Shown piece by piece: positions 9,387 to 20,681 of a stretch of DNA of 64,000 nucleotides (the stretch's first letter is position 1; each line of letters starts with the position of its first letter). The position numbers and the translations under genes are program-made. Under the pieces are notes generated by a model. The model saw only the letters and a list, made by a program, of their open reading frames with translations. It was not told the origin of the DNA and searched no databases. The stretch is from NCBI GenBank assembly GCA_016165875.1, contig JABBOT010000030.1, forward strand, positions 1,835,484-1,899,483, read 5' to 3'. The stretch comes from Acanthopleura granulata (taxonomy: Eukaryota; Mollusca; Polyplacophora; Chitonida; Chitonidae).

Positions 9387-11177
9387 TATATCGACGGTTT
9401 TTTTTGCATCTGTTGCCATTTGAACTAATTCCCAAGTATGTAATATTGTTTTCTTTATATATTCGCGTTCAGCTAGAAACTTAATTATCATTGTGATGAA
9501 TACCATGTAATGTGGATAGATATCTTCCGGTTCTCTGTTGCCGATACTTATAAATACTCAGTCATTGTTTTGGGCCTAGACGCTTGCCATTTTCTTCAGC
9601 CTGGGGAGATTTATTGTTTGTTCTCAGACAAATTTAATTCTGACGTTATTGTTTGTACATCCACACATTAACTATGGAAGGAAAAGAACACTCACACTTA
9701 GTGCAGATTAAATTTTCGATTTCTTCGCTGAGTTTATATAATGAGATTAGGTTTAAGCACATTGACTCCCAGTTATTTTTTTTAATTTTTTTATTCGAAC
9801 ATGTATAGTCAAAATAATGTACGCACTCGGAAGTTTTCGTACAATGCAAGTACATCTGGAATGTTCTTATTTATAACTTAAGATATCGTTCCATCCGTGG
9901 CAAAATGGCCTCTGTCATTGCTAAGCAATTCGGTTGTAACTTAATTACTGTATGTGATTTAAAGTGTTGTTTGTTTTGATTATTGTCCTGAAAAAAAAAA
10001 CATTGTCTTCAAAGACATTTTTACTGGCATGGTCTTGTCTCCTTTGATTACCGAATTGACCGTTTACTTGTTAAAATATAGAACGTGGCATAATTTAGTA
10101 TATACATAATAACTTGTTTGCCTGATTGGTCTTTGGCGTCACATTCAAGAATTATGCTTTGCACCTTAGACTGATTGACTGGTTAATTGAATTATATGTT
10201 TAACGCCGTAACCAAGACTAGGATTCCACACGTATAAGACGGCGACGATTGTAGTTGTTGGCTAAAATTCGGAGTGGTAAAAGTAAATCACTGACCCTTT
10301 GCAAGCAACGTCACGGCTTTGTATACACGTGTGATGCAAATGTTCCTCCAAAAATGTCATATACTGTACACTGAAAGGCAAACGATCTGCATGCATCGAG
10401 CTTCGTGAAAAACCTCGTAAATGCGTCAAGAGACATTTGATTGGATGATATGGCACAAACGAGTATATCCCGACGAGAAGTACAAATGACAAGAGACAAC
10501 TGCTGCGTTCCCGTTTAATACTGTTCCCCTCTCCTCATTATCCACCCGTGTCTAAGGGAACACTCCCACCCTTAACCTCATTTCATTCCTCAATTAAGGA
10601 CACTATTATCAATTTGTAAACGGGCAAAATATTGCGTTTCTAGAAATTGCTTACAGGTAACTCTCCTGTATGTGACATCATTACAACACACCCAAGAGGT
10701 GGCCAACGAAAAATAATGGCAGCAATCGGCAGCACTGCTTTTGCCCCCGCTGCATATTCCCTTAGTGAGCGATCAGAATTGTAGCTATGTCCCCATTCAC
10801 AACAAATCAATAACAGCCATAAACCCACGACAAAATCGAAAACTATGTGTAAGTAGCCATCTTAGAGACATGAACCAAGTTTCCGAATACCGTAGGCTAC
10901 TATATACATTTACATACGACAAATCATTTTGGGCAGTGGGCAACAAAACATAAGGTTTTGTGGTAAGCAGGCGCAGAACTAGAATTGGAACATATACTGT
11001 AAATCGTGGTGGTGACACGATGTACCACGTTTCGGTGAAAAAGATAAAAAATTTAAAAAACCGAAACAAATAAAAAAAACCCAAAAAAAACTTCTGGTAG
11101 CCTGACTTATGAAGGACTGACAGACTGTCTGGCAAGGTGTGAAAATATAAGTATAGTCCATTGATTCAGTATGGGCA
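9387..11177. other. Intergenic between the selenoprotein gene and NHP2, first part
   Basis: AT-rich, with small open frames on both strands and no recognisable domain. A short degenerate stretch at 10165-10215 (GACTGGTTAATTGAATTATATGTTT) may be an eroded repeat tail. Confidence 0.4.
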
Positions 11178-11350
11178 GGTAATTTATTTATTCATTATAC
11201 TCAAGAATGTTTCACGTTAATACGAAGGCGACCAACGTTATAGTGAAGGAAAACCGAGCAGAGCCCAGAGGAAAAGCACGACCATCCGCAGGTTGATGGG
11301 GGACCTTCCCACGTACGGGCCGGAGATGAGGCCGGCTGTCGGCAGGTGAG
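11178..11350 (-). repeat. SINE-A copy
   Basis: TTTATTTATTCATTATACTC, CAGAGCCCAGAGGAAAAGC, then ACCTTCCCACGTACGGGCC and GAGATGAGGCCGGC, all reverse complement of the SINE-A body. Confidence 0.8.
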
Positions 11351-11439
11351 CCCTAACATCTGTATACACGCAGTCGTGCAGTAACACATGTACATTGCAA
11401 GTTTCTAGCAGGATTGCTGGCTGAGACAGAGGACCAGCT

Positions 11440-11665
11440 CGACCCCTGTAACCATTAGGATAATGACCAAAGAGTGTTGTATTCATACAAGTTCGAATCC
11501 AGCTCTTCACTGTTTTAATAGCCACTTTAAATTAGGAAGTTTGTCAGATACATGACCGTAGGTCTAGCTCGGGAACTCCGGTTTCAGCCATGCATAACTG
11601 TGACCGCCATAATACAAGTGAAATATTCTTGTTCACGACCTTAAACACCAATCAAATAATGATAA
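11440..11665 (+). repeat. SINE-A-like copy, diverged
   Basis: B-box CAAGTTCGAATCCAGCTCT near 11490 and tail GTGAAATATTCTTGTTCACG, CCTTAAACACCAATCAAAT. Confidence 0.65.
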
Positions 11666-12124
11666 AATATACCAATCTATGTGTAGTTAAGGGAGGAGAA
11701 AAGATAAAAATGACATAAAGTTCAGATGTAAGAGTGCAAAAAGCTAGTTGTAAATGTGGTCTTCATTTTTTATTAATGAGAAAAAGACATATGAAAATAA
11801 TTTTTGCATGGTGGGTATTTGGGACCACGTTTTGGTATTGGTAATCTTCGTGTAAAGATGTTATAAATGAGAATGTGACACATGTTTAAATTCTCATTCA
11901 AATAAATTGATTAGACATGCATCATATCCTTATTTAAAACATTTATTTTGTAACGACGATAAGTAACAAGAAGTGGTCCCAAATACTTGCCATATAAAAA
12001 TATTTTCAAATGCCCTTTTCTCATAAAAAATGTTACGTTATCTTCTCCTTTAAAGGTGCCTCCGTTTCCGGGGGAGTTAGCACACCACGAGACGTTACGA
12101 CCACGTGCTTCTGACCAAATATGG

Positions 12125-12297
12125 TCACTGTGACTTCAAGTGCAGCTTATGCTGGGTTCCTCTCTGGCCGCACGTGGCAAGGCCTGTCAGCAACCTGCGG
12201 ATGGTCGTGGGTTTCTTTCCACCATAATGCTGGCCGCCATCGTAAAAGTGAAATATTCTTGAGTAAGCCGTAAAACACCAATCAAATAAATAAAGAA
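12125..12297 (+). repeat. SINE-A copy just upstream of NHP2
   Basis: GGCCGCACGTGGCAAGGCCT, GCGGATGGTCGTGGGTTTCT, ATAATGCTGGCCGCCATCGT and tail AAAACACCAATCAAATAAAT, ending 140 nt before the NHP2 start codon. Confidence 0.9.
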
Positions 12298-12437
12298 GTC
12301 TAATTTTAAAAATTCATTTTCAAGGGAGACAGCTAAAAATTTATAGGATGACCTTTATTTGCCCATCATGAGTTGTCTTCTCTTAGACTGTTTAAGCAGG
12401 CGAACGCGCACCAAAACACGTGGAGACGAAGCGAGAA

Positions 12438-15400
12438 ATGGGCAAGACGAAGAAACTGGACGAGTCAACAACCGAGGACGGCGGAGATGACAAGGCCATC
12501 TACCAAGAAAAGATAAAGTTCCTGAGTCCTATTTCACAGCCGCTGGCTTCTAGGAAACTGACGAAAAAACTGTACAAAGTCATCAAGAAAGGTGAAGACC
12601 TATGTAACAACAACAACGTGGTGTTATTGTAGGCAGCCGGTGTTGTTGTGTGTTCTTGCTTAGCGAAGATAGAATTCCTGATCAAGATCCTTGGTGCAAG
12701 AACACATCAAGTCAGAAGGGAGACATAAACGTTCAGGCTTGACTTTCAAAATTTTTTATGAGATGTAATGAGTACATATCTTTGCAATTCCCTTCACAGC
12801 GGCACCATAATTCTACATAGTAATTATTACATCTAGATGGACTGCGAAGTCCATGGGACGAAGTGGCACTCCAACCAGCTTCTCTTGTCCATTTTTGCGT
12901 TATTTTGTGGTTGCATGACGAATACTGTCAACTTCGTTCACTACCCTTACTGATGAAGCTAGCCTGAAACCACGGTATAAGGGTGGCTTTCATACACTGA
13001 CACGCGAGTACCGTAGGCCACCCTTAACCCGAGGGCTTTGTGAACTTGATGTCGACGTGAAGCTTGTATGGAGCTACCCCCTTGTTCAGTTCCACTGCAT
13101 GCGTGTGAGATTCTCCCTGAGTACACATAAAGCACCTAAACTCAGAAAGCTGGAGTGTTGGACCACCTTTAGCCCCCGTCGCTACTTAGCGTGACCGCAC
13201 CATTCTCAGGTGATTTTTAGCTGAAATCAAAAACACGGTCAGCGGGCACATGCTGCCATGGTTCTTAAACCTGTGTCAACGAGACGCGCATTCTCAGCGA
13301 GAGTTGACCTTTCCGCGACATCATAGCTTGAAATTTTACATCCATACTAAACAAATATAGGCCTTCAGTCACTTTGCATAAAGGTCAATCAGCGATGCGC
13401 GTAGAGCAACAACCCAGTTGATTTAGGTCAAGTCATTGACAGTGCACGTGAGCGTAAGTTACAGTTGTTAATTATCTTGGATGTATTGGGCGTAAAGGCT
13501 ACAGAATGTGAAAAAATTTGGCAAAAGAACATGGAATGTCTTGGTGAAAATAGTTCATCTCCGTTTTACCTGGTTCATGCATGTCTTGGTTCGTTTTGCA
13601 CAGAGTTTAGCTAAGCTATTTTTAAATACCATTATGTTAACCTGCATGGCTCCTTGGCTGTGATCTACGCCTAACCCCATCACAGCCAAGATCCTGGGCT
13701 ACGATGGAACTAATTAAATAAAGGTTTTGTGGTCACATTAATTGTGATAGTTTAGTACATAAACAAACAGCTCAACGTGAACAGCCATTTTGAAATATGA
13801 AGTTACCTACTTTTGGTTCTGAAATGTAACTGAGCTCTGGCATCAACATCTTGAAAGCTATTATGTTTTCATTGTCCACTTCAGTCTTCAGTCTTCAAAA
13901 TACAACCGACTGTCGTGGTAGTCTAGTGATAAGTGTGTCTGTCTCTAGGTTGGGTCGCCACGATATGGCTGAGATATTGCCGATGTGGCGTTAAGCCATA
14001 ATCATTCATTCATTCTCTAGGTTGGGAGATCCAGGTTCAAGCCCGGCTCAGGTCATACAAAAGACTTAAAAAATGGTACTTGTTGCTGCCTCGCTTGTCG
14101 CTCAGCATTGAGAGCAAGAGAAAGAAGCAAGGAAACAGTACTGGTCAGCTGGTGTCAGTATAAAGTAACTGAGTGGATTGTCATGTCTGGTGTCTTTGGC
14201 ATGATGTTCCACTGGCAACAGCACTTTAGCGGCATGGACTCATCCTGCCATAAAAAGACAGACGATATGTATATGTGCACACCAGAGGGACTTGTCGTCG
14301 CCATGTGACTGCAACATTGATAAGTATTACGTTAAACCCCAAGCACTCACTCTCTTATAATACAACCGAGGAAGACTTCGAAAGAATTTCCTTTTTCGAT
14401 ACAGGGAACTGTGCGTCAGGCGAGCATGTTACTTGCCGAGAGCACTTCAATCAACTTCGAGTTTGGAAATCTGCGGCGATTTTGTTGAGTTCAGGTGATG
14501 GGCTCAGTGTTAAGATGAATGTCAGAATTTCAAATTAACACAGTAAGTTTATCTAGATGGACTAGATACATGGTGTACATTTCAGAACCACAGTACCAAG
14601 CCAAGTGCCGTTTCAAAATGGCTGTCAACAGTGAGCCATTTGATATCTCTCAATTCTCACAGTTAATGCAACAACAAGACTGTGAGTTAGCTTGTGATGG
14701 TGGTTAATTAGGCAGAGAGTATAAGGCATTCAGCTGGGAAATGACATAGAAATGATCAAAGAAGGTGACTTGGAGTGGAAAACTTGTCAACTTATTTGAG
14801 AGTCAGGGATGGACTTTGTACAGAGAGGAAGATCACAATTTTAAAATCGCACACGGAAAGTTCTATTAGTGCATGGCTGAACAAGTATTTGCTCCAGGAT
14901 TTGATTACTCCTTGCGGTACAGCACAGGCTCTCGAAGTTATCTCCCTTTATAGGTCAGTCAAATACTAATATATATGGACAGGCACGAAACAGCATTGGC
15001 AAGAAATCATGAAACGCCAATAAAAAAAACTTTCTTTCTCGATTGTTATTGCACCCGGTAGATAATAGACCTTTCCTAATCCCAGTCCATTAAACAACTT
15101 GAATTCTGTGTGATTATCAACTTTGAAAGATATGTCCAAAGCCAATCTACTCCATCGTTTACCCTGGCTTTCCGCCATTTATTAACTCTCTGGCTTGCTT
15201 GCGGAAGCTGACAGAGATTCACAAACTGGCATGCATGTGTGTCATACTTGATATAGTTTGTATTTGACTGACTTTTAAAGGGAGATCACTTAGAGTGCCT
15301 AGTTCTATACAATTCGACTGTTTGTTCTGTAGTTCTGTCTTGACACAGGCCTTCGAACTTGCTGTAGCACTCCCACACTTTCACACAGTCAAAACAAAAT

Positions 15401-18400
15401 CAGTGCTCCAAGCCTGCAAATAGGTGCCTGACATGTTCCAAAACATCCCTTTTGGGTGAAGTGGTATGACCATGTTGACCCTCTTGTATGTTATTGGATG
15501 AAGTCTCTTCTGTCAAACCACTTTCACCAAAGGGGTGTTTTCAAAAATGTCAAGTGCCCTGTTTGCTGGATTGGGGTTCTAATAATACATGTCTTACTTA
15601 ATGAAGTTTGGAAATGCAAATTTAGGTGTGCAAATCACACAGCTTGTCCTCTGCTCCAAATCAAAATCCACGCACAGTTATATCTCCATACTGCTGTAGC
15701 TGGGCGAAATCTACATGTACCTGCCCATCAACAACAGCTCTGTGCATCCGGGGTTGTCGCCCCAACACACAGTAAAGTTGATACAGGCAAAAATGTCAAG
15801 TAGCTGCGTCATGACTCCCAGTCAGCCATTTTCCTTGTCAGGTCAGAGCCACACTTGCAGGCCATCCAATATCCGACTGGTTTCATTATATTTAAGGAAC
15901 ACGTTTCGGTTCAAACCATAATGTGTTGGCTCTGTTGATAATGTGTTGGCCCAAACTATATAGCTGACCCAACAGCCATCTGACAGCTGGTCCAGTAGTT
16001 CAGGTTCTAGTTTACTGTCTTAATAGTAAGCTGTTAGGAGCCATTTGGGCACTAGTTCAGTTTAATCACACAGGTGTCTGTCACCAATGGAGTCACTGTG
16101 AGTGAAAGCCCAGGCAGTTCTGGCTGGCTTCCTCTTCGGTTGTACGTGGGAAGGTCTGCCAGCAACCTGCAGATGGCCGTGGGTTTCCGCCAGTCTCTGT
16201 CCGGTCTCCTCCCACCGTGATGCTGGCCGCCGGTGTAGATGTGAAAGAGCCCTGAGTGTGATGTAAAACACCAATGAAAAAATAAGTGAGTAGTGAAGTG
16301 TTAGGTGTTAACTCAAACCTTGTTTTGACCCTTAAGGTCATGGTAAGGTTATTTTAAGGTAATGGGTTAAACCCTAAGTTGTCGACCCTAGAATTGTCTT
16401 AGTTTCGCAGCTCCTGTTCACCTGTACTAAATTCAGGCCTATCACATACAGGATTTGTTCTTGTGTTTTCCAGCCAATAAACAGAAGCAGCTGCGGAAGG
16501 GCGTCCGAGAAATCCAGAAGTTCATTCGCAAAGGAGAGAATGGGTTTGTAGCGAAAAATTTTCCTTGAAGAGTTTGATTCTCTGTCAGCCTACACTCTCA
16601 GATAATGGGATGAATTGAAACAATAAAAATATAACAGTGTCATCAACAGACATATACACCTGTGCTCTTCTGTAAGCCCATTTGAAAGCCTGTAACTTTA
16701 CATTGGATTTACATGTATGTGGACAATGCTGCAAATAGGTGCCTCAAATTTTTGACAACACCCCTGTGGATGAAATGGTATGACCATGTTATACATACTG
16801 GACAAAGATTTCTTAGGTCATATCATTTTCACCAAAGGGGTGTTTTCAAAAGGTCAGACCCCTATTTGCAGTCTTGCATAGATGACACGCGTCTCTCTGG
16901 ATTGTCCTTTAGTTTCAATGCTTACAGAGAATTAAGGCATTTCCACATTAAGTCCATCAGGTTCTTTCGGTACACATATGGAAGGAAGTAGGAGGATTTC
17001 TGGTAAAGTTCCATTATAAGTTTTTAACCAGTGTGTGCAGTACAAAGTGTCAGTTGTTCCTGCAAAAATTTGACCCCTAAGTTACAAAATCCTTGGCCTT
17101 AGTTGCTAAGCTGAAACTCTCCTATCAATTAATCGATCAGTTGGTGCCATGTTGTGTTTTTGGACTTGTAACCCACGGAGGTAATCAGTCGTTTGGGCTA
17201 ACCAGTCAGTCAGTAAGTCAGTATTCAGCCCAGTTTCCTCCAACTATAAAGCTGGGCGCCATCGTATAAGTGAAGTATGTTTGAGTACAGAGTGAGACAC
17301 CAATCAAATAAATCAATCAGTCAATCAATCTCTCGGTCAGTCAGTGTCAAACTTTTGGTTTACAGACTGGTGATCCTTGCTGGTGACACAAACCCCATTG
17401 AGGTGATCTGCCACATGCCCCTGGTCTGCGAGGAGAAAGGAATGCCCTACTGTTACACGCCCTCGAAAGAGGTAGGCCTTAAAGCATCACCATAATTACA
17501 GACAGTCCCTTCAGCTCTCTTGCATGTTAAGACTCCATTGGGGGGAGGCGGCTCATTTCTTAAACCTGTGAGGAGGTCATAGGGTGTAGCAGGACCTTGT
17601 ATTATTGTCACGTCAGAAGCTTATTGTAGCGTCTACAATGTTACAATTTATCTGCTGTATCATCGTTCTGTTTTCAATAAGAGACGGCACTGTTATGAGT
17701 TGAGGATGGAACGATTAACATCAATGAAATCACATAGCTGTTATTCAGGGAGCTGGACTTCCTTGTGCAGTGTATTACAAGTCTGTAATAGGGGAGTTTC
17801 GAGTTTGAACTCTGCCGCAGTTTTGTCGCAGAAGGTAAAATGACTTCAACTGTGTCATGTGACTTGTCAAAAATGTCAACCAATTTTGTTCACTTTAATT
17901 TAGCGATCAGCCGTCTTGCTGTATTAGAAAGGTACAAACGACCTCTCCTTTGTTAAGGAGCGTCTTAAGTTAAAAAACTACCAGATCCTTACTTTTCCCT
18001 ATTGTATGTCTAGTCTAAATAACTTTTTTTCAGAAATCAGAAATAGTTTCCTAACATTTTTGACAGTCACATGGTACAGTAGGGCTTTTCTTACCTTTAA
18101 GGATAAAAAGAGTTCAAACTCGAAACTCCTCCATTAGGCGTGTGAAAGAAAGCCAGCAGTGTTTTCTGTTTGGGGCGCGGAGGGGGATCCGATTATTCTC
18201 TGCTACACAGCAAACCTAGGGCCACTTTCTTAAGCCACTTTGTTGGTAACTTTTCTCTCGTCTAGGTTTTAGCGCCATAAAGAGACGTGATTATCAGGAA
18301 AAGTTACGAGAAATCAATGTGAGTTTTGAGAAAGTGGGCCGTGTTACCACACAGTATACACGGTTACGGTGCTGCGTGGCACTGAACACAAGCATCCCTG

Positions 18401-20681
18401 CACAGTATCACATTTCGAAACCATATGGTAATGCAAAGCAGCTGTATGCTGCTAAGCAACAACTGTATGGTGCTATGAGGCTGTTATATGCTTCTCTGTG
18501 GTTGAGATGCCTTCTTTGTGGTTGAGGTTCCTTCTCTGTGGTTCATGTGCCTTCTTTGTGGTTGAGGTTCCTTCTCTGTGGTTCATGTGCCTCCTGTGTG
18601 GTTCATGTGCGTTCTCTGTGGCTGAGGTGCCTTCTCTGTGGCTCATGTGCCTTCTCTGTGGCTCATGTGCCTTCTTTGTGGTTGAGGTTCCTTCTCTGTG
18701 GTTCATGTGCCTCCTGTGTGGTTCATGTGCGTTCTCTGTGGCTGAGGTGCCTTCTCTGTGGCTCATGTGCCTTCTCTGTGGCTCATGTGCCTTCTCTGTG
18801 GCTGAGGTGCCTTCTCTGTGGCTCATGTGCCTTCTCTGTGGCTCATGTGCCTTCTCTGTGGTTCGTGTGCCTTCTCTGTGGCTGAGGTGCCTTCTCTGTG
18901 GCTCGTGTGCCTTCTCTGTGGCTGAGGTGCCTTCTCTGTGGCTCGTGTGACTTCTCTGTGGTTGAGGTTCCTTCTCTGTGGTTCATGTGCCTTCTCTGTG
19001 GTTGAGGTTCCTTCTCTGTGGCTCATGTGCCTTCTCTGTGGTTGAGGTTCCTTCCCTTTGGCTCATGTGCCTTCTCTTTGGCTCATGTGCCTTCTCTGTG
19101 GTTCATGTGCCTTCTCTGTGGTTGAGGTTCCTCCTCTGTGGTTCATATGCCTTCTTTTGGTTCAGGTACGCCCTTTACAAATGGGGTGTAAGTTACAGTG
19201 CAGGGCAGAGACAACTTCACACCTGTCAGAAACAGAAACGATACTGCAACCAAACTGAGAGCGCACAGGTCCGTGTTTGTTTTCTCGGCAGTCACTTCAG
19301 CTGTGAAACATGTGCGCGACTAAAAAAATCGAAGACCTGTCACATTAATATCAAGACAAGTCACAAGAAAACTAGATTCATTGGAGGTCGCGATTTGTGT
19401 GCGGTAATAAGCGACTCCAGAAGTTAGCGGTGACATTTGTCGATATCATCCTAAAGCCGGCAGTGGCGCAAGTCAAGCCGGCTATGTTTTGACTAGTCCC
19501 GTCAAATGCTGGACCCCTGCGCTGCCCACTAGAGCTTGCATCAGACAGCCCACCAAAGCAGCGACACAAAGGTGGTCCTGTCTTAGAGAGACCGGGCACA
19601 TCTTGCCAGGGTTTGTTAACCCACAAAAATGGCGGCAAAGACAGTGATGCGCATGAGGGTGAAAAACAAATTAACACTCCCGGTATGAAATGGGGAATGC
19701 ATTGAAGCACGGGAAGACAACTCGAGAATTAATGCTGCAGGTAATTGTTGTTCAGCGAGTGATTTACGATGACAGATTGTGGCACGAAGTGGTGTGAAGT
19801 AGCGATGTTGTCCCAAAAACATTGACGTCTCGCGTCTGCGTAAGTCACTTGATGCGCCTATGTATCGTTGATATTATTAGAGCATAGGGCCGTGTCTTTT
19901 AAAAAACACGCGATTTTAGCGATAAAACCATTAACTCGGCCCTGTACTGTGTGTCAGACGTAATCGTCATGACGACACATGCTGTAGAATTAGGGCGCCA
20001 TGGTAGTTATGATTGACTGAGTGTTACACCCTCTTCGTAGGACGGGCCCCTTGACTTCTCTCCATTTGGCAGATGCTACTTTGTGTGTAGAAGTGCAGAT
20101 AGGAAAGTTTGGGTTTGGGACCGCCTTGCTGTACTTCTTAATTCCAAGAAGTAGAGCTCACTCCCTGTCTCAGATGTTCATAGCACTGACATGTTGTGAC
20201 CATCTGGGACCATTTTCACAAAACTTGGTATGAGCATATCCCTCCCCCCCCCCCCGCCCCAGCAACCCACCCTATCTTTATTGGGTTACAACCAGGACAC
20301 TGTATATTTACGGAGAAATTTCCATCAGTGTGAAATTGTCCCCTGATTGCTTGTTCACATCCGTGTAGACTGCGTTTTTTAAAGTCTAAAGGCTTTTTAA
20401 GAGGTTTATCAAGTAACTTGCAAAGGTTTGTGGTTTACTGCGGTTTTCTCCAAACATAAACTCGAGTGCTGACAGATAGATGAAACGTTCTCCAGCATGG
20501 CGTTGAATCTAAACCGATGAAGTCCGGCCTAATACATCGTGTGTGTTGATTTCAGGACCTGGGTGCAGCCTTGGGGTCAGTTCGCCCCACGTGTATGGTG
20601 ATGGTCAAGCCGCATGATGACTACCGAGAACTCTACGACGAATGCTCTGCCGCCGTCTCTGGACTTCCACTTCCCGTCTGA
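12438..20681 (+). CDS. NHP2: NHP2, H/ACA ribonucleoprotein complex subunit 2 (L7Ae family)
   Basis: Coding exons: 12438-12591, 16474-16543, 17366-17471 and 20556-20681; phases fit and the protein is 151 aa (human about 153). NHP2 binds the kink-turn/loop of H/ACA RNAs together with dyskerin, NOP10 and GAR1, for rRNA pseudouridylation and telomerase RNA stability in nucleoli and Cajal bodies. Visible motifs: [19 protein letters not shown] (exon 1), [16 protein letters not shown] (exon 2), [20 protein letters not shown] (exon 3, the L7Ae signature) and [19 protein letters not shown] (exon 4), ending LPLPV like the vertebrate LPLPL. The first ATG in frame is 12438; an upstream GTG at 12420 is not a plausible eukaryotic start. 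Introns contain SINEs, palindromic MITEs and a minisatellite. It lies downstream of and parallel to the selenoprotein gene. Confidence 0.96.
12592..13909. other. NHP2 intron 1, first part
   Basis: No coding signal. Contains dispersed repeat E material: 12880-12975 and 13795-13900 resemble 34640-34850 (TCTGAAATGTAACTGAGCTC versus CCTGAAATGTATCAGAGTTC). A short inverted pair, CTTGGCTGTGATCTACGCCT and ATCACAGCCAAGATCC, forms a hairpin at about 13652-13694. Confidence 0.4.
13910..14345 (+). repeat. SINE-B copy, interrupted by SINE-D
   Basis: tRNA-like head GTGGTAGTCTAGTGATAAG, B-box GGTTCAAGCCCGGC (14035-14048), body GTGTCAGTATAAAGTAACTG, TGTCATGTCTGGTGTCTTTG, GCATGATGTTCCACTGG, and 3' end TACGTTAAACCCCAAGCACT. 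The head is split by the insertion at 13955-14013. Confidence 0.85.
13955..14013 (+). mobile_element. SINE-D 3' fragment inserted into SINE-B, with 13-bp TSD
   Basis: Flanked by identical TCTCTAGGTTGGG at 13942-13954 and 14014-14026. The insert reads GATATGGCTGAGATATTGCC, GATGTGGCGTTAAGCCATAA and ends in (ATTC)n. A 5'-truncated insert with simple-repeat tail and target duplication is the product expected of LINE-driven retroposition. Confidence 0.85.
14346..15410. other. NHP2 intron 1, middle part
   Basis: Scattered short open frames, no domain recognised, no clear repeat apart from eroded fragments. Confidence 0.4.
15411..15570. mobile_element. Palindromic MITE, copy 1
   Basis: Terminal inverted repeats of about 55 bp: GCAAATAGGTGCCTGACATG, CCTTTTGGGTGAAGTGGTAT at the left, and CCACTTTCACCAAAGGGGTG, CAAGTGCCCTGTTTGCTGG at the right. 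No coding capacity. Confidence 0.8.
15571..16067. other. NHP2 intron 1, unclassified stretch
   Basis: Two overlapping open frames of 68-115 codons without recognisable motifs; likely chance. Nothing else seen. Confidence 0.3.
16068..16290 (+). repeat. SINE-A copy
   Basis: TGTACGTGGGAAGGTCTGCC, AGCAACCTGCAGATGGCCGT, GTGATGCTGGCCGCCGGTGT, tail GATGTAAAACACCAATGAAA. Inside NHP2 intron 1, 180 nt before exon 2. Confidence 0.9.
16730..16871. mobile_element. Palindromic MITE, copy 2
   Basis: Same family as 15411-15570: TGCAAATAGGTGCCTC, CACCCCTGTGGATGAAATGG at the left; TTTTCACCAAAGGGGTGTTT, CCTATTTGCA at the right. In NHP2 intron 2. Confidence 0.8.
17222..17330 (+). repeat. SINE-A 3' part next to NHP2 exon 3
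   Basis: CAGCCCAGTTTCCTCCAACT, GCTGGGCGCCATCGTATAAG, ACACCAATCAAATAAATCAA then (TCAA)n. It ends about 35 nt before the exon 3 acceptor, so the repeat tail is part of the acceptor region. Confidence 0.8.
17786..18136. mobile_element. MITE-like element T, copy 1
   Basis: Inverted termini: TAATAGGGGAGTTTCGAGTT and GAACTC at the left, GAGTTCAAACTCGAAACTCC and TCCATTA at the right. The body is non-coding and shared with 42031-42402. Possible TA target duplication. In NHP2 intron 3. Confidence 0.75.
18491..19170. repeat. 20-bp minisatellite with 120-bp higher-order repeat
   Basis: About 34 tandem copies of a 20-bp unit of the form CTTCTCTGTGGCTCATGTGC, with alternation between CTCATGTGC, CTGAGGTGC and TTGAGGTTC variants. 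A 120-bp block (six units) starting near 18581 is repeated almost exactly at 18701. Because 20 is not a multiple of 3 and the unit lacks stops, several frames on both strands are open for 110-150 codons; these are by-products. In NHP2 intron 3. Confidence 0.95.
19171..20555. other. NHP2 intron 3, distal part
   Basis: Nothing coding recognised. A poly(C) run is at 20244-20257. A CGCGATTTTAGCG segment near 19908 is followed by an AT-balanced stretch. A degenerate repeat tail (GTTTACTGCGGTTTTCTCCA) is near 20431. Confidence 0.4.

Noticed and set aside
12420..12437. Upstream GTG start for NHP2
   Set aside because: Eukaryotic initiation needs ATG in nearly all cases; ATG at 12438 gives the family's usual length.
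16062..16341. Two minus-strand open frames
   Set aside because: Antisense translation of a SINE-A copy.
18491..19170. CRISPR array
   Set aside because: Contiguous 20-bp repeats without unique spacers, in an animal intron.
18473..19427. Cysteine-rich or HREGTS-type repeat proteins on either strand
   Set aside because: Several frames on both strands are open at once, explained by a stop-free 20-bp minisatellite.
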